A DNA stretch of 35,493 nt from a virus. Of the stretch, positions 14,932-23,228 are shown in pieces; the stretch's first letter is position 1; the number at the start of each line of letters is the position of its first letter. The notes under the pieces were generated by a model. That model saw only the letters and a program-made list of their open reading frames with translations, ran no database searches and was not told where the DNA came from. The stretch spans positions 1 through 35,493 of the IMG/VR virus record IMGVR_UViG_3300005782_000013; one strand, 5' to 3'. The position numbers and the translations under genes are program-made.

Positions 14932-15390
14932 ATGTTATCTGCTGCAACTATTATTGCGGAATGTTTAGAAGATAATAATTTTGGTAAAATTGGTGAGAAT
15001 TTATTTGTTAGCAATTTTACAGAGTTAACTCCAGATGATGTTATTGTTGTAGTTGATTTTGGGAGTTTTGCTGAAGATAGCCCGTCTTTAGGTTATACAT
15101 ACCCTTTGGTGCAAATTATTGTTCGGTCTGTTCGTGGTGGATACCAACAATGTTGGGATTTAACTAGGAGGATTGGTTTATATTTAAATGGATTATCTGT
15201 TAAGAAGAGAGATACTAGATTTATTTATGTCTTTGTAGATGAAGGTCCTATTGATATTGGGTATGATGATACAAATAGGCCACAATGCTCTTTGACGATT
15301 AAAATTATGCGTACTACTTGTTATTACAGGTTACAAAAGTGGGTATTTAATTTATCTTCTGCTGTTGGTGTTCTACGAATAAAGAGGTGA
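14932..15390 (+). CDS. Tail terminator protein
   Basis: The 152-residue product lies between the gp10-like gene and the tail tube, the normal place of the tail terminator. It has the matching layout: an N-terminal helix (AATIIAECLED), a beta strand with DDVIVVVDFGS, the YPLVQIIVRSVRGGYQQCWDLTRRIGLYLNGL segment that resembles the minor capsid/terminator fold, and a C-terminal DDTNRPQCSLTIKIMRT strand. It would form a hexameric ring that stops tube growth. Confidence 0.7.
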   Translation: MLSAATIIAECLEDNNFGKIGENLFVSNFTELTPDDVIVVVDFGSFAEDSPSLGYTYPLVQIIVRSVRGGYQQCWDLTRRIGLYLNGLSVKKRDTRFIYVFVDEGPIDIGYDDTNRPQCSLTIKIMRTTCYYRLQKWVFNLSSAVGVLRIKR

Positions 15391-15395
15391 GGAGG

Positions 15396-15857
15396 ATGGC
15401 TTTTAATTTAGTGCGTGCTGGGAAATTTACTACGATAGATATTGGAAAGTCTAGTTTATGGCAACCTATTGCTGAGGTTTATGAAATAGGTGCATTAACT
15501 ACTTCAAGAGAAATGTATGAGGTTACTTCTCATGGCCCTGGTTTATGGAGGAATTTTGTTCCAGGGTTATATAATGTTGCTGCTTTTACGCTTGCGTGTA
15601 ATTATTTGCCGGATAATTATGATGGGTATTGGACAATGATGACTGATTATGGTGAGTATAATGTAAAGAATTGGTATAGGATTTTGGTGCCATTAGTTGT
15701 TAGTGAGTCTAGTAATAAAGAGCATAGGTTTGAAGGATATATTAGTGAGATTAGTCCTGAGTTTGCATTAGATGATAGATTAATTTTTAATATGACAATT
15801 ACTGTAGATGGGCCTATATATTTTGAGGATATGACTAGTACCCCACCGTCAGGATAG
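15396..15857 (+). CDS. Major tail tube protein
   Basis: I take the ATG at 15396 as the start (AAAGAGG lies eight bases upstream); GTG at 15387 overlaps that site. The 153-residue product is beta-rich with TTIDIGKSSLWQPIAEVYEIG, TSREMYEVTSHGPGLW, LACNYLPDNYDGYWTMMTDY and RFEGYISEISPEFALDDRLIFNMTITVDG, the order of strands seen in lambda gpV-like tube proteins. It precedes the two chaperone ORFs and the tape measure, which confirms the role by position. Confidence 0.8.
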   Translation: MAFNLVRAGKFTTIDIGKSSLWQPIAEVYEIGALTTSREMYEVTSHGPGLWRNFVPGLYNVAAFTLACNYLPDNYDGYWTMMTDYGEYNVKNWYRILVPLVVSESSNKEHRFEGYISEISPEFALDDRLIFNMTITVDGPIYFEDMTSTPPSG

Positions 15858-15870
15858 TGAGTAAAGAAAT

Positions 15871-16224
15871 ATGCAAGAAGAGAAATTTTTGAGTAGAGAT
15901 ACAATACATAGTATTAATGATGAAAAGTATGAAGTTGTATATGTAGATGAATGGGGAGGGAATGTCAGGCTTTATGTGATGAATGGTAGGGAACGTTTAG
16001 CTATAGAAGAATGTTTTATACAAGATAGTACCCCAAAGTTAGATGTTTTTATCCGTCTTTTGGCTTTATGTTTAAAAGATGAGACTGGGCAAAGAATCTT
16101 TTTAGATGACGAAATTAATAAGCTAGGGGAGAAAAGTTCGGCTGTTACATCAAAATTAATTGCTAAGTGTTTAGATCTTAACGGGCTTTCTCCTAATGCT
16201 AAAGAAGAAATTAAAAAAAAATAA
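15871..16224 (+). CDS. Tail assembly chaperone, G-like (zero-frame product)
   Basis: The 117-residue product lies between the tail tube and tape measure, the position of lambda G. It is acidic and helical in its second half and ends in EIKKK just before TAA at 16222. The stop directly follows a run of nine A residues, where a -1 shift would continue into the next frame. It should coat the tape measure protein during tail assembly and be absent from the mature virion. Confidence 0.75.
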   Translation: MQEEKFLSRDTIHSINDEKYEVVYVDEWGGNVRLYVMNGRERLAIEECFIQDSTPKLDVFIRLLALCLKDETGQRIFLDDEINKLGEKSSAVTSKLIAKCLDLNGLSPNAKEEIKKK

Positions 16225-16577
16225 AAAGTAGTGGGTTTAAAGTTTTTTTGTTTAAGCTTGCCTTGTCTTTTGGATGTACAGTAAAAGAATTATTAGGTAG
16301 AGTTGATTCGTATGAGCTTAGTGAATGGTTTGAATTTTTTCAATTATTTCCGTGGGGGGCAGATATTGATCGAATGCGTTCGGCTATGTTGACTACTGTA
16401 ATAGCTAATAATGGGTTAGCAGTTATTAACCCTAAAAAGTATAATTCTAAAAAATATTCTTTAGAGGATTTTGCTTATCCACCAATTGAGAAACAACAAA
16501 AACGGCAAACGCTAGGGGATCATCACCGTATTCTTACTAAAATTAGGAAAAAGATAGATCGTAAAGATGCCGACTAA
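15871..16577 (+). CDS. Frameshifted chaperone fusion, GT-like (join 15871-16221, 16221-16577)
   Basis: A -1 slip on A9 at 16213-16221 makes the ribosome read ATA at 16221 instead of TAA, and the new frame is open for 118 codons to 16577. The fusion would be 235 residues. The downstream T part has no ATG near its beginning and only a TTG at 16248 without a ribosome site, so an independent start is unlikely. It includes ALSFGCTVKELLGRVDSYELSEWFEFFQLFPWG, resembling the T domains that recruit tail tube subunits. Its last 11 bases overlap the tape measure gene. Confidence 0.75.
16213..16221 (+). promoter_or_regulatory. Slippery A9 for programmed -1 frameshift
   Basis: Nine A residues are read in zero frame as AAA AAA AAA followed at once by TAA. 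Two adjacent AAA codons can slip back one base with full re-pairing, as required by the X-XXY-YYZ rule. The terminator codon in the A site may itself favour slippage. No strong stem-loop is obvious downstream. Confidence 0.75.
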
Positions 16578-18273
16578 TGTTGGGACATTAAACGCTAAGT
16601 TTAATTTAGACGCTACTAATTTTGTGTCTACTTTAGATAAAAGTGTTCTAAAAACAAAGAATGCTACTTCTACAATGGGTAGCAAATTTAGTTCTTTGTC
16701 CAATACGATTAAGTCTGTAATTGGTGTAGCTGCTATTGGTACTTTAGTCGCTTTTGGGAAGAAGCTTGCCGATACTACTGCTGGGTTTGAATCTATTGAT
16801 AGAACTTTAAGATTCGCTACTGGATCAGTTAAGTCCGGGGCTGAAGCCTTTAATTTTGCTAAAGCTGAATCTGAACGTCTTGGGTTATCTTTAGGCGTAG
16901 CTTCTAAAGAATATGGTCGTTTGGCTGCTTCTGCTAAAGGGACAACGTTAGAGGGTGAGCAGACAAGGGATATTTTTAAGGCGATAGCATCTGCGTCAGC
17001 GGTTATGGGTATGAGTGCTCAGCAAACTGAATTAGCTTTTGTCGCTTTGGCTCAGATGATTAGTAAGGGGACAATTAGTTCTGAAGAATTAAGACAACAG
17101 TTAGGGGACCATCTACCTGGTGCTATGCAGATTATGGCCCGTTCTATTGGCGTAACTACTCAAGATTTAAGCGATTTATTAAAAAAGGGTTCATTGTTAG
17201 CAGAGGATGTTCTCCCTAGGTTTGCAAAACAAATTGTGTTAGAGCTTGGTGGGTCTGTGCAAGAGGCTAGTAAGGGGATGCAGGCTTCTTTGGGGAGGCT
17301 TGGTACTGCATGGTTTGAGTTTAGGAAAGCGTTGCTTGAGGAAGGCGGGGTTGGGGCTGCTGTTAAAGTAATGATTGATCTAGTGGCTGTTGGTATCAAT
17401 AGGGTTACTGAAGGGATTAGATATTTAGTGCAATTGTGGCAGTCGTATGTTTCACCCATTATAACGAAGGCTCAAGACTTATATAGAAAGATTTTTGGAG
17501 GGCCAGCTGTCACTGAAACGATTCAAACGCAAAAGGATTTAACGGTTGAGGCAAAAAAACATGCTGATGCATTATCAGCGGCAGCTGTAGAGGCTAAAAA
17601 ATATGGTCAGGAATTATTGGCGACCTCTAAGAAGGCGAAGAAAGTAAAGCGTACTCCGTTTGAAAAAATGTTTTCTCCTACTGAAATGGAACAAGACTAT
17701 CAATTATATAAAGATTTTTTTAGTGGTGTTACCCAGCAAGCCAATAATTTAGCTTCTTCGTTAGCTGATTTAACTGTTGGTGGAACTTTAGATATGAAAA
17801 AGTTTGCTTTAGCTATTATTCGTAGTTTAAACGAAATTATTTTGCAGTTTTATGTGGCTACTCCGATTATAGAAGCATTTAGGAATTTGTTAGCTGGTCT
17901 TCATGCTGGTGGGGGGATATCTTCTGGGGTGGGCGGAATCGTGGGCGGAATTTTTGGAGCTGTGAAATCATTTTTCGGGTTTGCTTCTGGTGGCATATTA
18001 ACTGAGCCTGTTGTTGGTATTGGAGCGAATACTGGGAGTGGTTATGCTTTTGGTGAACGTGGGGCGGAGGCTGTCGTTCCCTTATCTGCTATGGATAATG
18101 GAGAAGCCGCACAGCAACCCACCAACATATCAATTAATATAAGCGCTGTTGATAGCCAAAGTTTAGTCGCATTGATGAGAAAGAATCCTCAAGCCATTGT
18201 AACTCCTGTAATAGAGGCTTTACAGATTGGAGACAGAGGGCTAATGTCTAGCCTAAGAGGGTCTGTAATATAG
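16567..18273 (+). CDS. Tape measure protein
   Basis: The 568-residue product has a helical N-terminus, a membrane-like segment near 49-66 (VIGVAAIGTLVAFGKKL), the tape-measure domain with EELRQQLGDHLPGAMQIMARSIGVT at about 175-205, a coiled-coil centre, and a Gly-rich C-terminus (GGIVGGIFGAVKSFFGFASGG) followed by YAFGERGAEAVVPLSAM, as in lambda gpH relatives. It sets tail length and may be delivered to the host during DNA entry. The length predicts a rather short siphovirus tail. It overlaps the GT-like frame by 11 bases. Confidence 0.9.
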   Translation: MPTNVGTLNAKFNLDATNFVSTLDKSVLKTKNATSTMGSKFSSLSNTIKSVIGVAAIGTLVAFGKKLADTTAGFESIDRTLRFATGSVKSGAEAFNFAKAESERLGLSLGVASKEYGRLAASAKGTTLEGEQTRDIFKAIASASAVMGMSAQQTELAFVALAQMISKGTISSEELRQQLGDHLPGAMQIMARSIGVTTQDLSDLLKKGSLLAEDVLPRFAKQIVLELGGSVQEASKGMQASLGRLGTAWFEFRKALLEEGGVGAAVKVMIDLVAVGINRVTEGIRYLVQLWQSYVSPIITKAQDLYRKIFGGPAVTETIQTQKDLTVEAKKHADALSAAAVEAKKYGQELLATSKKAKKVKRTPFEKMFSPTEMEQDYQLYKDFFSGVTQQANNLASSLADLTVGGTLDMKKFALAIIRSLNEIILQFYVATPIIEAFRNLLAGLHAGGGISSGVGGIVGGIFGAVKSFFGFASGGILTEPVVGIGANTGSGYAFGERGAEAVVPLSAMDNGEAAQQPTNISINISAVDSQSLVALMRKNPQAIVTPVIEALQIGDRGLMSSLRGSVI

Positions 18274-18864
18274 ATGGCTGTTTATCCGGATATAGTTACT
18301 GTTGTCCCTAGTAATATTCCTTTCCAATGGTCATTAATCCAGCAAATTATTGCTACAAAATTTGAAAATGGTGTAGAAAGGCGCCGGTTGGTAAGATTTT
18401 CTAAGTATAGGGTAATTACCCTTCAATACCAACAGGTTCCATTCGCTAATGTAAGGGCTATTTATGATTTTTATAATGCCCAGAAAGGGCCATTAACTTC
18501 TTTCAAATTCTTTTTCCCTGAGATCAGTCATCATTTCGATGAGTACGCTGGGTATGCACAGGATGGCCAAACTACATTAATCATGCCTTCTAAGGGCGGC
18601 GTTAATGTTATTTTGAAACAAGACGGGGTTATCGTTAGTGAGGTTAATTATATTTTTACTCCATATGCTGGTCCTGATGGGGAGGATAGAGTGACCCTCG
18701 CCTATGGTGCTCCAGAAGGAGCTAAATATACGCTTGATTTTACTGGAGTTTTAAAGCTTAAAGCTAGGTTTGATGAAGCCCCTATTGTTTTTAATGAAGT
18801 TAAGGCGGCGTTTTCTTCTTTGACTGTGGTTTTGAAACAATTGCAACCGGTTTTATGGGAGTAG
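18274..18864 (+). CDS. Distal tail protein, DUF2460 type
   Basis: The 196-residue product follows the tape measure directly and matches DUF2460: PDIVTVVPSNIPFQWSLIQQIIATKFENGVERRR near the start, FANVRAIYDFYNAQKGPLTSFKFFFPE in the middle, and a late beta region (NYIFTPYAGPDGEDRVTLAYG, LKLKARFDEAPIVF). It probably forms the ring between tube and tip. It begins immediately after the tape measure stop. Confidence 0.8.
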   Translation: MAVYPDIVTVVPSNIPFQWSLIQQIIATKFENGVERRRLVRFSKYRVITLQYQQVPFANVRAIYDFYNAQKGPLTSFKFFFPEISHHFDEYAGYAQDGQTTLIMPSKGGVNVILKQDGVIVSEVNYIFTPYAGPDGEDRVTLAYGAPEGAKYTLDFTGVLKLKARFDEAPIVFNEVKAAFSSLTVVLKQLQPVLWE

Positions 18865-18868
18865 GTAT

Positions 18869-19108
18869 ATGAAGAATATAGTCGATATCCACCAGAATAG
18901 GGGGTTGAATTTAGATAAAATAAATAAATGCCCATTTACTAGGTTGGAGGATTGCTCTCAATATTTAATAGGTATTGGCCTCAATTGTAATAATTTAAGA
19001 GAAGATAAATTATGTGGGGTGTTGTCTCGTGCCGCTGCTCCTCTTTTTTGTACGAATAATGTTCAATGTAGCGGGACGCTTACTTTAATAAAAAAAGATA
19101 ATGAGTAA
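18869..19108 (+). CDS. Small Cys-rich tail-tip-region protein
   Basis: The 79-residue product has six Cys residues, arranged as CPFTRLEDC, LNC, LCG, FCTNNVQC. It lies between the DUF2460 gene and the L-like tail-tip gene. I do not recognise a named family. The Cys pattern could bind metal or make disulphides, and the position next to an iron-sulphur-type tip protein suggests a tail-tip assembly role. The preceding stop is four bases away, with GGAGTAGG overlapping it. Confidence 0.6.
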   Translation: MKNIVDIHQNRGLNLDKINKCPFTRLEDCSQYLIGIGLNCNNLREDKLCGVLSRAAAPLFCTNNVQCSGTLTLIKKDNE

Positions 19109-19114
19109 AGATTA

Positions 19115-19765
19115 GTGCGTCATATAGACCCAACGATATTAGATAAATTTAGGCAAGAAGAGTATACGTTTGCTTATTTATTAGAATTGGCAGCAGAAGA
19201 TTCTAAATATTTTAGATTCACTAATTGGGATACTCCACTTACGTATGGGGTGGAAGTTTATTACCCTAGAGCGATGGAGATTAGTCCTATTAGTTATTCA
19301 ACTTCTTCGGTAGTAGATGTTTTGGGCATACGTATTGATGATGTGATACAAACCGAAGTTGAATCGTTGTATATAGCGTTGTTAGGCCAGGGGCATATTC
19401 CGCTAGGGGCTAAATTATATTTAGTTATTTTAGATGATAATTATAATATTCCTACGAATGGGGGGACTTTATTTTTCCAAGGGAATGTAGATAAGTGGGA
19501 GTATTCTCCCGGTGAGATTGATTTGCAAATAGCATCAATTTTTATCCAATGGAACAATGTTACTACTTATAAATATTCGGCAAGTTGTAGGTGGAGAAAG
19601 TTTGGTGGGGCTGAGTGTAAATATCCTACGCCAGGAGATTTGGTTTGTGATAGGACGTATAAGGTTTGTAGAGATGTCTATAATAATACGGAGAATTTTG
19701 GAGGGTTTAGATGGCTGCCGAGTTTGATAAACAAAATATTGATTCCAGAGAGAAAAAAGAAATAA
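19115..19765 (+). CDS. Tail tip protein with Cys cluster (lambda gpL-like)
   Basis: The 216-residue product starts at GTG 19115. Its C-terminal part has Cys at 158, 168, 178 and 185 in the context SCRWRKFGGAEC, LVCDRTYKVCRD, then NNTENFGGFRWLP. This Cys pattern and FGGF motif are those of lambda gpL and related DUF2163 proteins, where four Cys bind an iron-sulphur cluster. The N-terminal part is beta-rich. Its position before NlpC-like and J-like genes matches the lambda L-K-I-J order. The last 55 bases overlap the next gene. Confidence 0.8.
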   Translation: MRHIDPTILDKFRQEEYTFAYLLELAAEDSKYFRFTNWDTPLTYGVEVYYPRAMEISPISYSTSSVVDVLGIRIDDVIQTEVESLYIALLGQGHIPLGAKLYLVILDDNYNIPTNGGTLFFQGNVDKWEYSPGEIDLQIASIFIQWNNVTTYKYSASCRWRKFGGAECKYPTPGDLVCDRTYKVCRDVYNNTENFGGFRWLPSLINKILIPERKKK

Positions 19766-20268
19766 GTGATGATTTAGCGGAATCATGTAAAAGCGGTTTG
19801 TTGAGCCATGTGAATGCTATCAATTGGTTGATGAATACTAGATATAAGCTTGGGTCTCCTCTCAGCAAAAGTCCTTTGGCAGCTGAGTCTGACTGTTTTG
19901 GCATAGTGATAAATTATATATATTTAACTACTGGAAAGCTTTTGCCGGATGTTGAAAGTGGAGAGATTGTTAATTTAAATAATTATAAAGATGTGTATTT
20001 TAAAGATAAAAAAATTGTATTAGAAACTTTAGAAAGATATTTTCTAAAACATTTTCTTCAAATTCCAATTTTGCATAGATACTCAGGGGATATTCTATGG
20101 ACGTATGCAAAAAATGATGATGAAACGATGAATGATAGTATTGATAATTGGGCATTAGGGATTGATTGTGGAAATGGACAAATGATGACTACGTCAGATA
20201 AAGAAGGTCCTATTGTTATACAATTAAATTTATATAATGTAAAAAATGTTTATAGATATTTAAAGTGA
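19711..20268 (+). CDS. NlpC/P60-like tail assembly protein (lambda gpK-like), catalytic His not evident
   Basis: The 185-residue product contains NWLMNTRYKLG, then AAESDCFGIVINYIYLTTGKLLPD, the normal surroundings of the NlpC/P60 nucleophile (Cys62), and later GDILWTYAK and WALGIDCGNGQMM, where active members have the pattern HVGIYLGDG with the catalytic His. Here the aligned residue appears to be Ala. The protein may be a structural relic or use another residue. GGAGGG precedes the ATG, and the gene overlaps the L-like gene by 55 bases. It lies exactly where gpK homologues do. Confidence 0.65.
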   Translation: MAAEFDKQNIDSREKKEISDDLAESCKSGLLSHVNAINWLMNTRYKLGSPLSKSPLAAESDCFGIVINYIYLTTGKLLPDVESGEIVNLNNYKDVYFKDKKIVLETLERYFLKHFLQIPILHRYSGDILWTYAKNDDETMNDSIDNWALGIDCGNGQMMTTSDKEGPIVIQLNLYNVKNVYRYLK

Positions 20269-20272
20269 ATCA

Positions 20273-23224
20273 ATGGGTAGTAAAGTAAGAAAATTTATTG
20301 GAGCGGTTGCGCCTATTATTGCTGGGGTTGCAGTAGCCTTTTTTGGTCCAATTGGTGCTATTGCTGGAGCTATTTTGGTTGGTGGGAGTGCGCTTTTAGG
20401 GGGAAGATTAAGGTTTGGGGTTAGAGAGGGGGCTCGACAGGAGCTTAGGTATAATACATCAACTACACAAGCTACATTAAATTTAGTTTATGGAAAAAGG
20501 ATTATTGGGAGTAATGATGTTTTTGTTGAATTAACCAATAAGAATAAGACGTTATGGATTGTACATTGTTTGGGTGAAGGGGAAATTGAAGGGATTGAAG
20601 TTGATACTGAAGGTCATCCACTAATTACTATTGCTGGGAGAAAATTCAAGGATTATCCGTCCGGTAAAATTAAATATTATTTTCATTCCGGGACTAATGA
20701 TCAGCTTGTTGATTCTCATATACAGACAGCTATTTCTAAGTTTACCGATACTATGCGGAATACTGCATATATTGTGTTCGAGTTAGATTTCGCAACGTTT
20801 AAAACTATACCTAATAGAGAAATTGTAATAAAGGGAATTAAATTAAAAGATTTTACGAATCCTACGGTTCCTCCTGCATGGTCTGATAATCCTGTTTTAG
20901 TTTTATATGATTATGTCATTAATTCTAGGTATGGGTTGGGATGGTCCCCTGATTTGATAGATTTGGATACATGGGTGTCCGCAAAGAATTATTGTGATAA
21001 TCATATAAAGCCGTGGAAATTTAATTATGTTATTAACTCTCAGGTTAGTTCTCAATCTATTATTGATACAATTTTATATCATTTTAGAGGAGTATTGACC
21101 TATTATGCTGGTAAATTATTTTGCTATTATCTTGAAGATGCTCCAAGTATTTTTTCGGTTACCGATGAACATATTGTAAGAAGTGATGATGGATTAGCCC
21201 TTGTTTCTGTGTCACAGCCCAGCACGCATGATTTGCCCAATACTGCTTTGGTTCGTTATGTTAGCCCTAATCTTGAATGGACTGATGATGATTTTGCCAT
21301 TGGGGAGGCTGTTTCGGGAAAGGTTCGTACGATTGATTTCCCTGGGTATACGGATAGAGCATTAGCTGCTGAAATGGCAGCTTATATATTAGAGCGAGAG
21401 CGGTTAAATAGAATTTATACTGCAACATTGAGGCTAGATACTGTTATTATTGATGTTAATGATGTTATAAATTTTTCTTCAACTGAATTATTGTTTGGGG
21501 TAGATCCTACGAAAAAATATAGGATAAAAGAATCCGTAGTTTTATCGGATGGGTTGGTGCAAATTACTTTTGTTGAAGATAATGTCGAATTATATGATGC
21601 CGTTTATAATGATAATCAGGAAAGGTACATTATTGACATATATTCCCCATATGATCCACCTCCTCCAGTAATTAACATAGTTTTTGAGGAAGAATTATAT
21701 ACTTTCCGTGGGCGGACATTTGTTCGGTTGAAGTGCACTTTTGAACCTCCTACTGAATATACTTTTTATGCGTATAGCAATATTTATGTACGAGCTGGGG
21801 ATATCGGAGAATTTACGCAATTGACCAGCGTAGTAGATAACTTTTCTATGGAGAGTGTTGAAGAAAATATAACGTATTACTTTAGGTTTTGGAGTGTTTC
21901 TACTGAAGGTGCAATATCTTTGACCCCTGCTGAAGCTAATTGGTCTGTAGTGGGTATTTCTGGAGTTCTCCCGGCTAGTCCACTTGATTTATTTACTAAT
22001 ATTTCTGGGGATACAGTAACATTAACTAGCACTGATTTTTATAATCCAGACGCTATTTTGTATTCTAATGTAGAGTCATGGGAATTTAGAGCACATAAAG
22101 ATATCGCTACCGGGACATATGGCGGGGCTCTATTATTGGCTAGAAAATCTAGTCCACAATATACTTTTACCGGGCTAGCTCCCGGTAATTATAGGTTTAT
22201 TTTAGATACGTTTGGAACAAATGCGAATTATGGTAATGTTCCTGTTTATAAAAATGAAACAAAATTTATCCCTCCCAATTATGCTCTTTTTTTTAATAAT
22301 CCCGTAAGTTATACAACTGGATCGCACAATGGTACCGAAGAATCAGGGGGTAATTTAAAATGTATTATTACCAACCCAAGTCTTTCTGGGTATTATACTA
22401 CTGCTCCAGTTATTTTACAGAGTAGTGTTGTTACTGGTAAGGGGTTGGTATCTTGTGATAGGTTTTCTGGTGATCCTCCAGATAATACTGTAGTTTTAGA
22501 ATCAAAAGATGATTGGGATGCTGTATCTCTTGGAGATGAAGTAACTGCTGATGCATTTCCGTCCACGTATGTTGACGGTAAAACTGCGTGGGGGGATATT
22601 AGAGTATTTCCAGATGGTATTAGCACCGGGTCTCCTCCAGATAATTGGGTAGAGACTACTTTGGCCAATTATCAAGCTGTTTTTGAAGGTGCTCGGATAA
22701 GATGGATCGAAGACGAATATAATATAATTTATGTAATTCAGAAAAAAGAAATATATCCTGGGCCACCAATTCGGTATTGGTTTTATTTGGATGCCACTCC
22801 GGCTAATGTGATTACTGATCCAGATCATGATAGTGTAGCGGTCCAATGTGCGAATAGGTTAATTGTGTCGGCTGGTAGTATTCCTTATTTTATTAATCAA
22901 ACTTTTTATTATAGGGTAAGTTTAACTGGGGGAATGTTGGCTGCCTTAGATTATGAGTATAGTATGTCAGGGGTTACTCCTAATAATTATGCTGGGGGAT
23001 TAGGGGTTAAATTATATGTTGGTCCGAGTGCAACCGGACCATGGGCCGAATCTACTTATTTTGAGTTATTAACAACGAATTTATACATAACTACTCCTCC
23101 ATTATGGTATTATATGAGATATGATTTAACTGATTATTCTCCAACTCCTATACCTGATCCTGTCACAAGGAAACAAATTATTATTAAGCCAAGTACCCTT
23201 AAAATATACAGAAGAACGCAATAG
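20273..23224 (+). CDS. Tail tip/central fibre protein (lambda gpJ-like)
   Basis: The 983-residue product begins with a Gly/Ala-rich hydrophobic segment (residues 9-45; VAFFGPIGAIAGAILVGG), as in the I-like part of tip proteins, followed by the J-type hub: NLVYGKRIIGSND, IVHCLGEGEIEGIEV, NPVLVLYDYVINSRYGLG and a central region with VNDVINFSS. From about residue 460 it has fibronectin-like strands (PPPPVINIVFEEELYTFRG; EENITYYFRFWSVSTEGAIS) and then a unique C-terminal portion of about 350 residues. It forms the tip that connects tail and fibres, and it may contact the host receptor. Confidence 0.85.
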   Translation: MGSKVRKFIGAVAPIIAGVAVAFFGPIGAIAGAILVGGSALLGGRLRFGVREGARQELRYNTSTTQATLNLVYGKRIIGSNDVFVELTNKNKTLWIVHCLGEGEIEGIEVDTEGHPLITIAGRKFKDYPSGKIKYYFHSGTNDQLVDSHIQTAISKFTDTMRNTAYIVFELDFATFKTIPNREIVIKGIKLKDFTNPTVPPAWSDNPVLVLYDYVINSRYGLGWSPDLIDLDTWVSAKNYCDNHIKPWKFNYVINSQVSSQSIIDTILYHFRGVLTYYAGKLFCYYLEDAPSIFSVTDEHIVRSDDGLALVSVSQPSTHDLPNTALVRYVSPNLEWTDDDFAIGEAVSGKVRTIDFPGYTDRALAAEMAAYILERERLNRIYTATLRLDTVIIDVNDVINFSSTELLFGVDPTKKYRIKESVVLSDGLVQITFVEDNVELYDAVYNDNQERYIIDIYSPYDPPPPVINIVFEEELYTFRGRTFVRLKCTFEPPTEYTFYAYSNIYVRAGDIGEFTQLTSVVDNFSMESVEENITYYFRFWSVSTEGAISLTPAEANWSVVGISGVLPASPLDLFTNISGDTVTLTSTDFYNPDAILYSNVESWEFRAHKDIATGTYGGALLLARKSSPQYTFTGLAPGNYRFILDTFGTNANYGNVPVYKNETKFIPPNYALFFNNPVSYTTGSHNGTEESGGNLKCIITNPSLSGYYTTAPVILQSSVVTGKGLVSCDRFSGDPPDNTVVLESKDDWDAVSLGDEVTADAFPSTYVDGKTAWGDIRVFPDGISTGSPPDNWVETTLANYQAVFEGARIRWIEDEYNIIYVIQKKEIYPGPPIRYWFYLDATPANVITDPDHDSVAVQCANRLIVSAGSIPYFINQTFYYRVSLTGGMLAALDYEYSMSGVTPNNYAGGLGVKLYVGPSATGPWAESTYFELLTTNLYITTPPLWYYMRYDLTDYSPTPIPDPVTRKQIIIKPSTLKIYRRTQ

Positions 23225-23228
23225 GATA

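Noticed and set aside
16248-16577. Independent gene starting at TTG 16248
   Set aside because: No ribosome site precedes it, the frame is open further upstream to the A9 run, and the position is that of lambda G/GT; frameshift fusion explains it better.
22502-22846. Minus-strand ORFs opposite the J-like gene and others opposite the fibre genes
   Set aside because: They are frame shadows with no ribosome sites and biased composition, fully overlapped by well-supported plus-strand genes.
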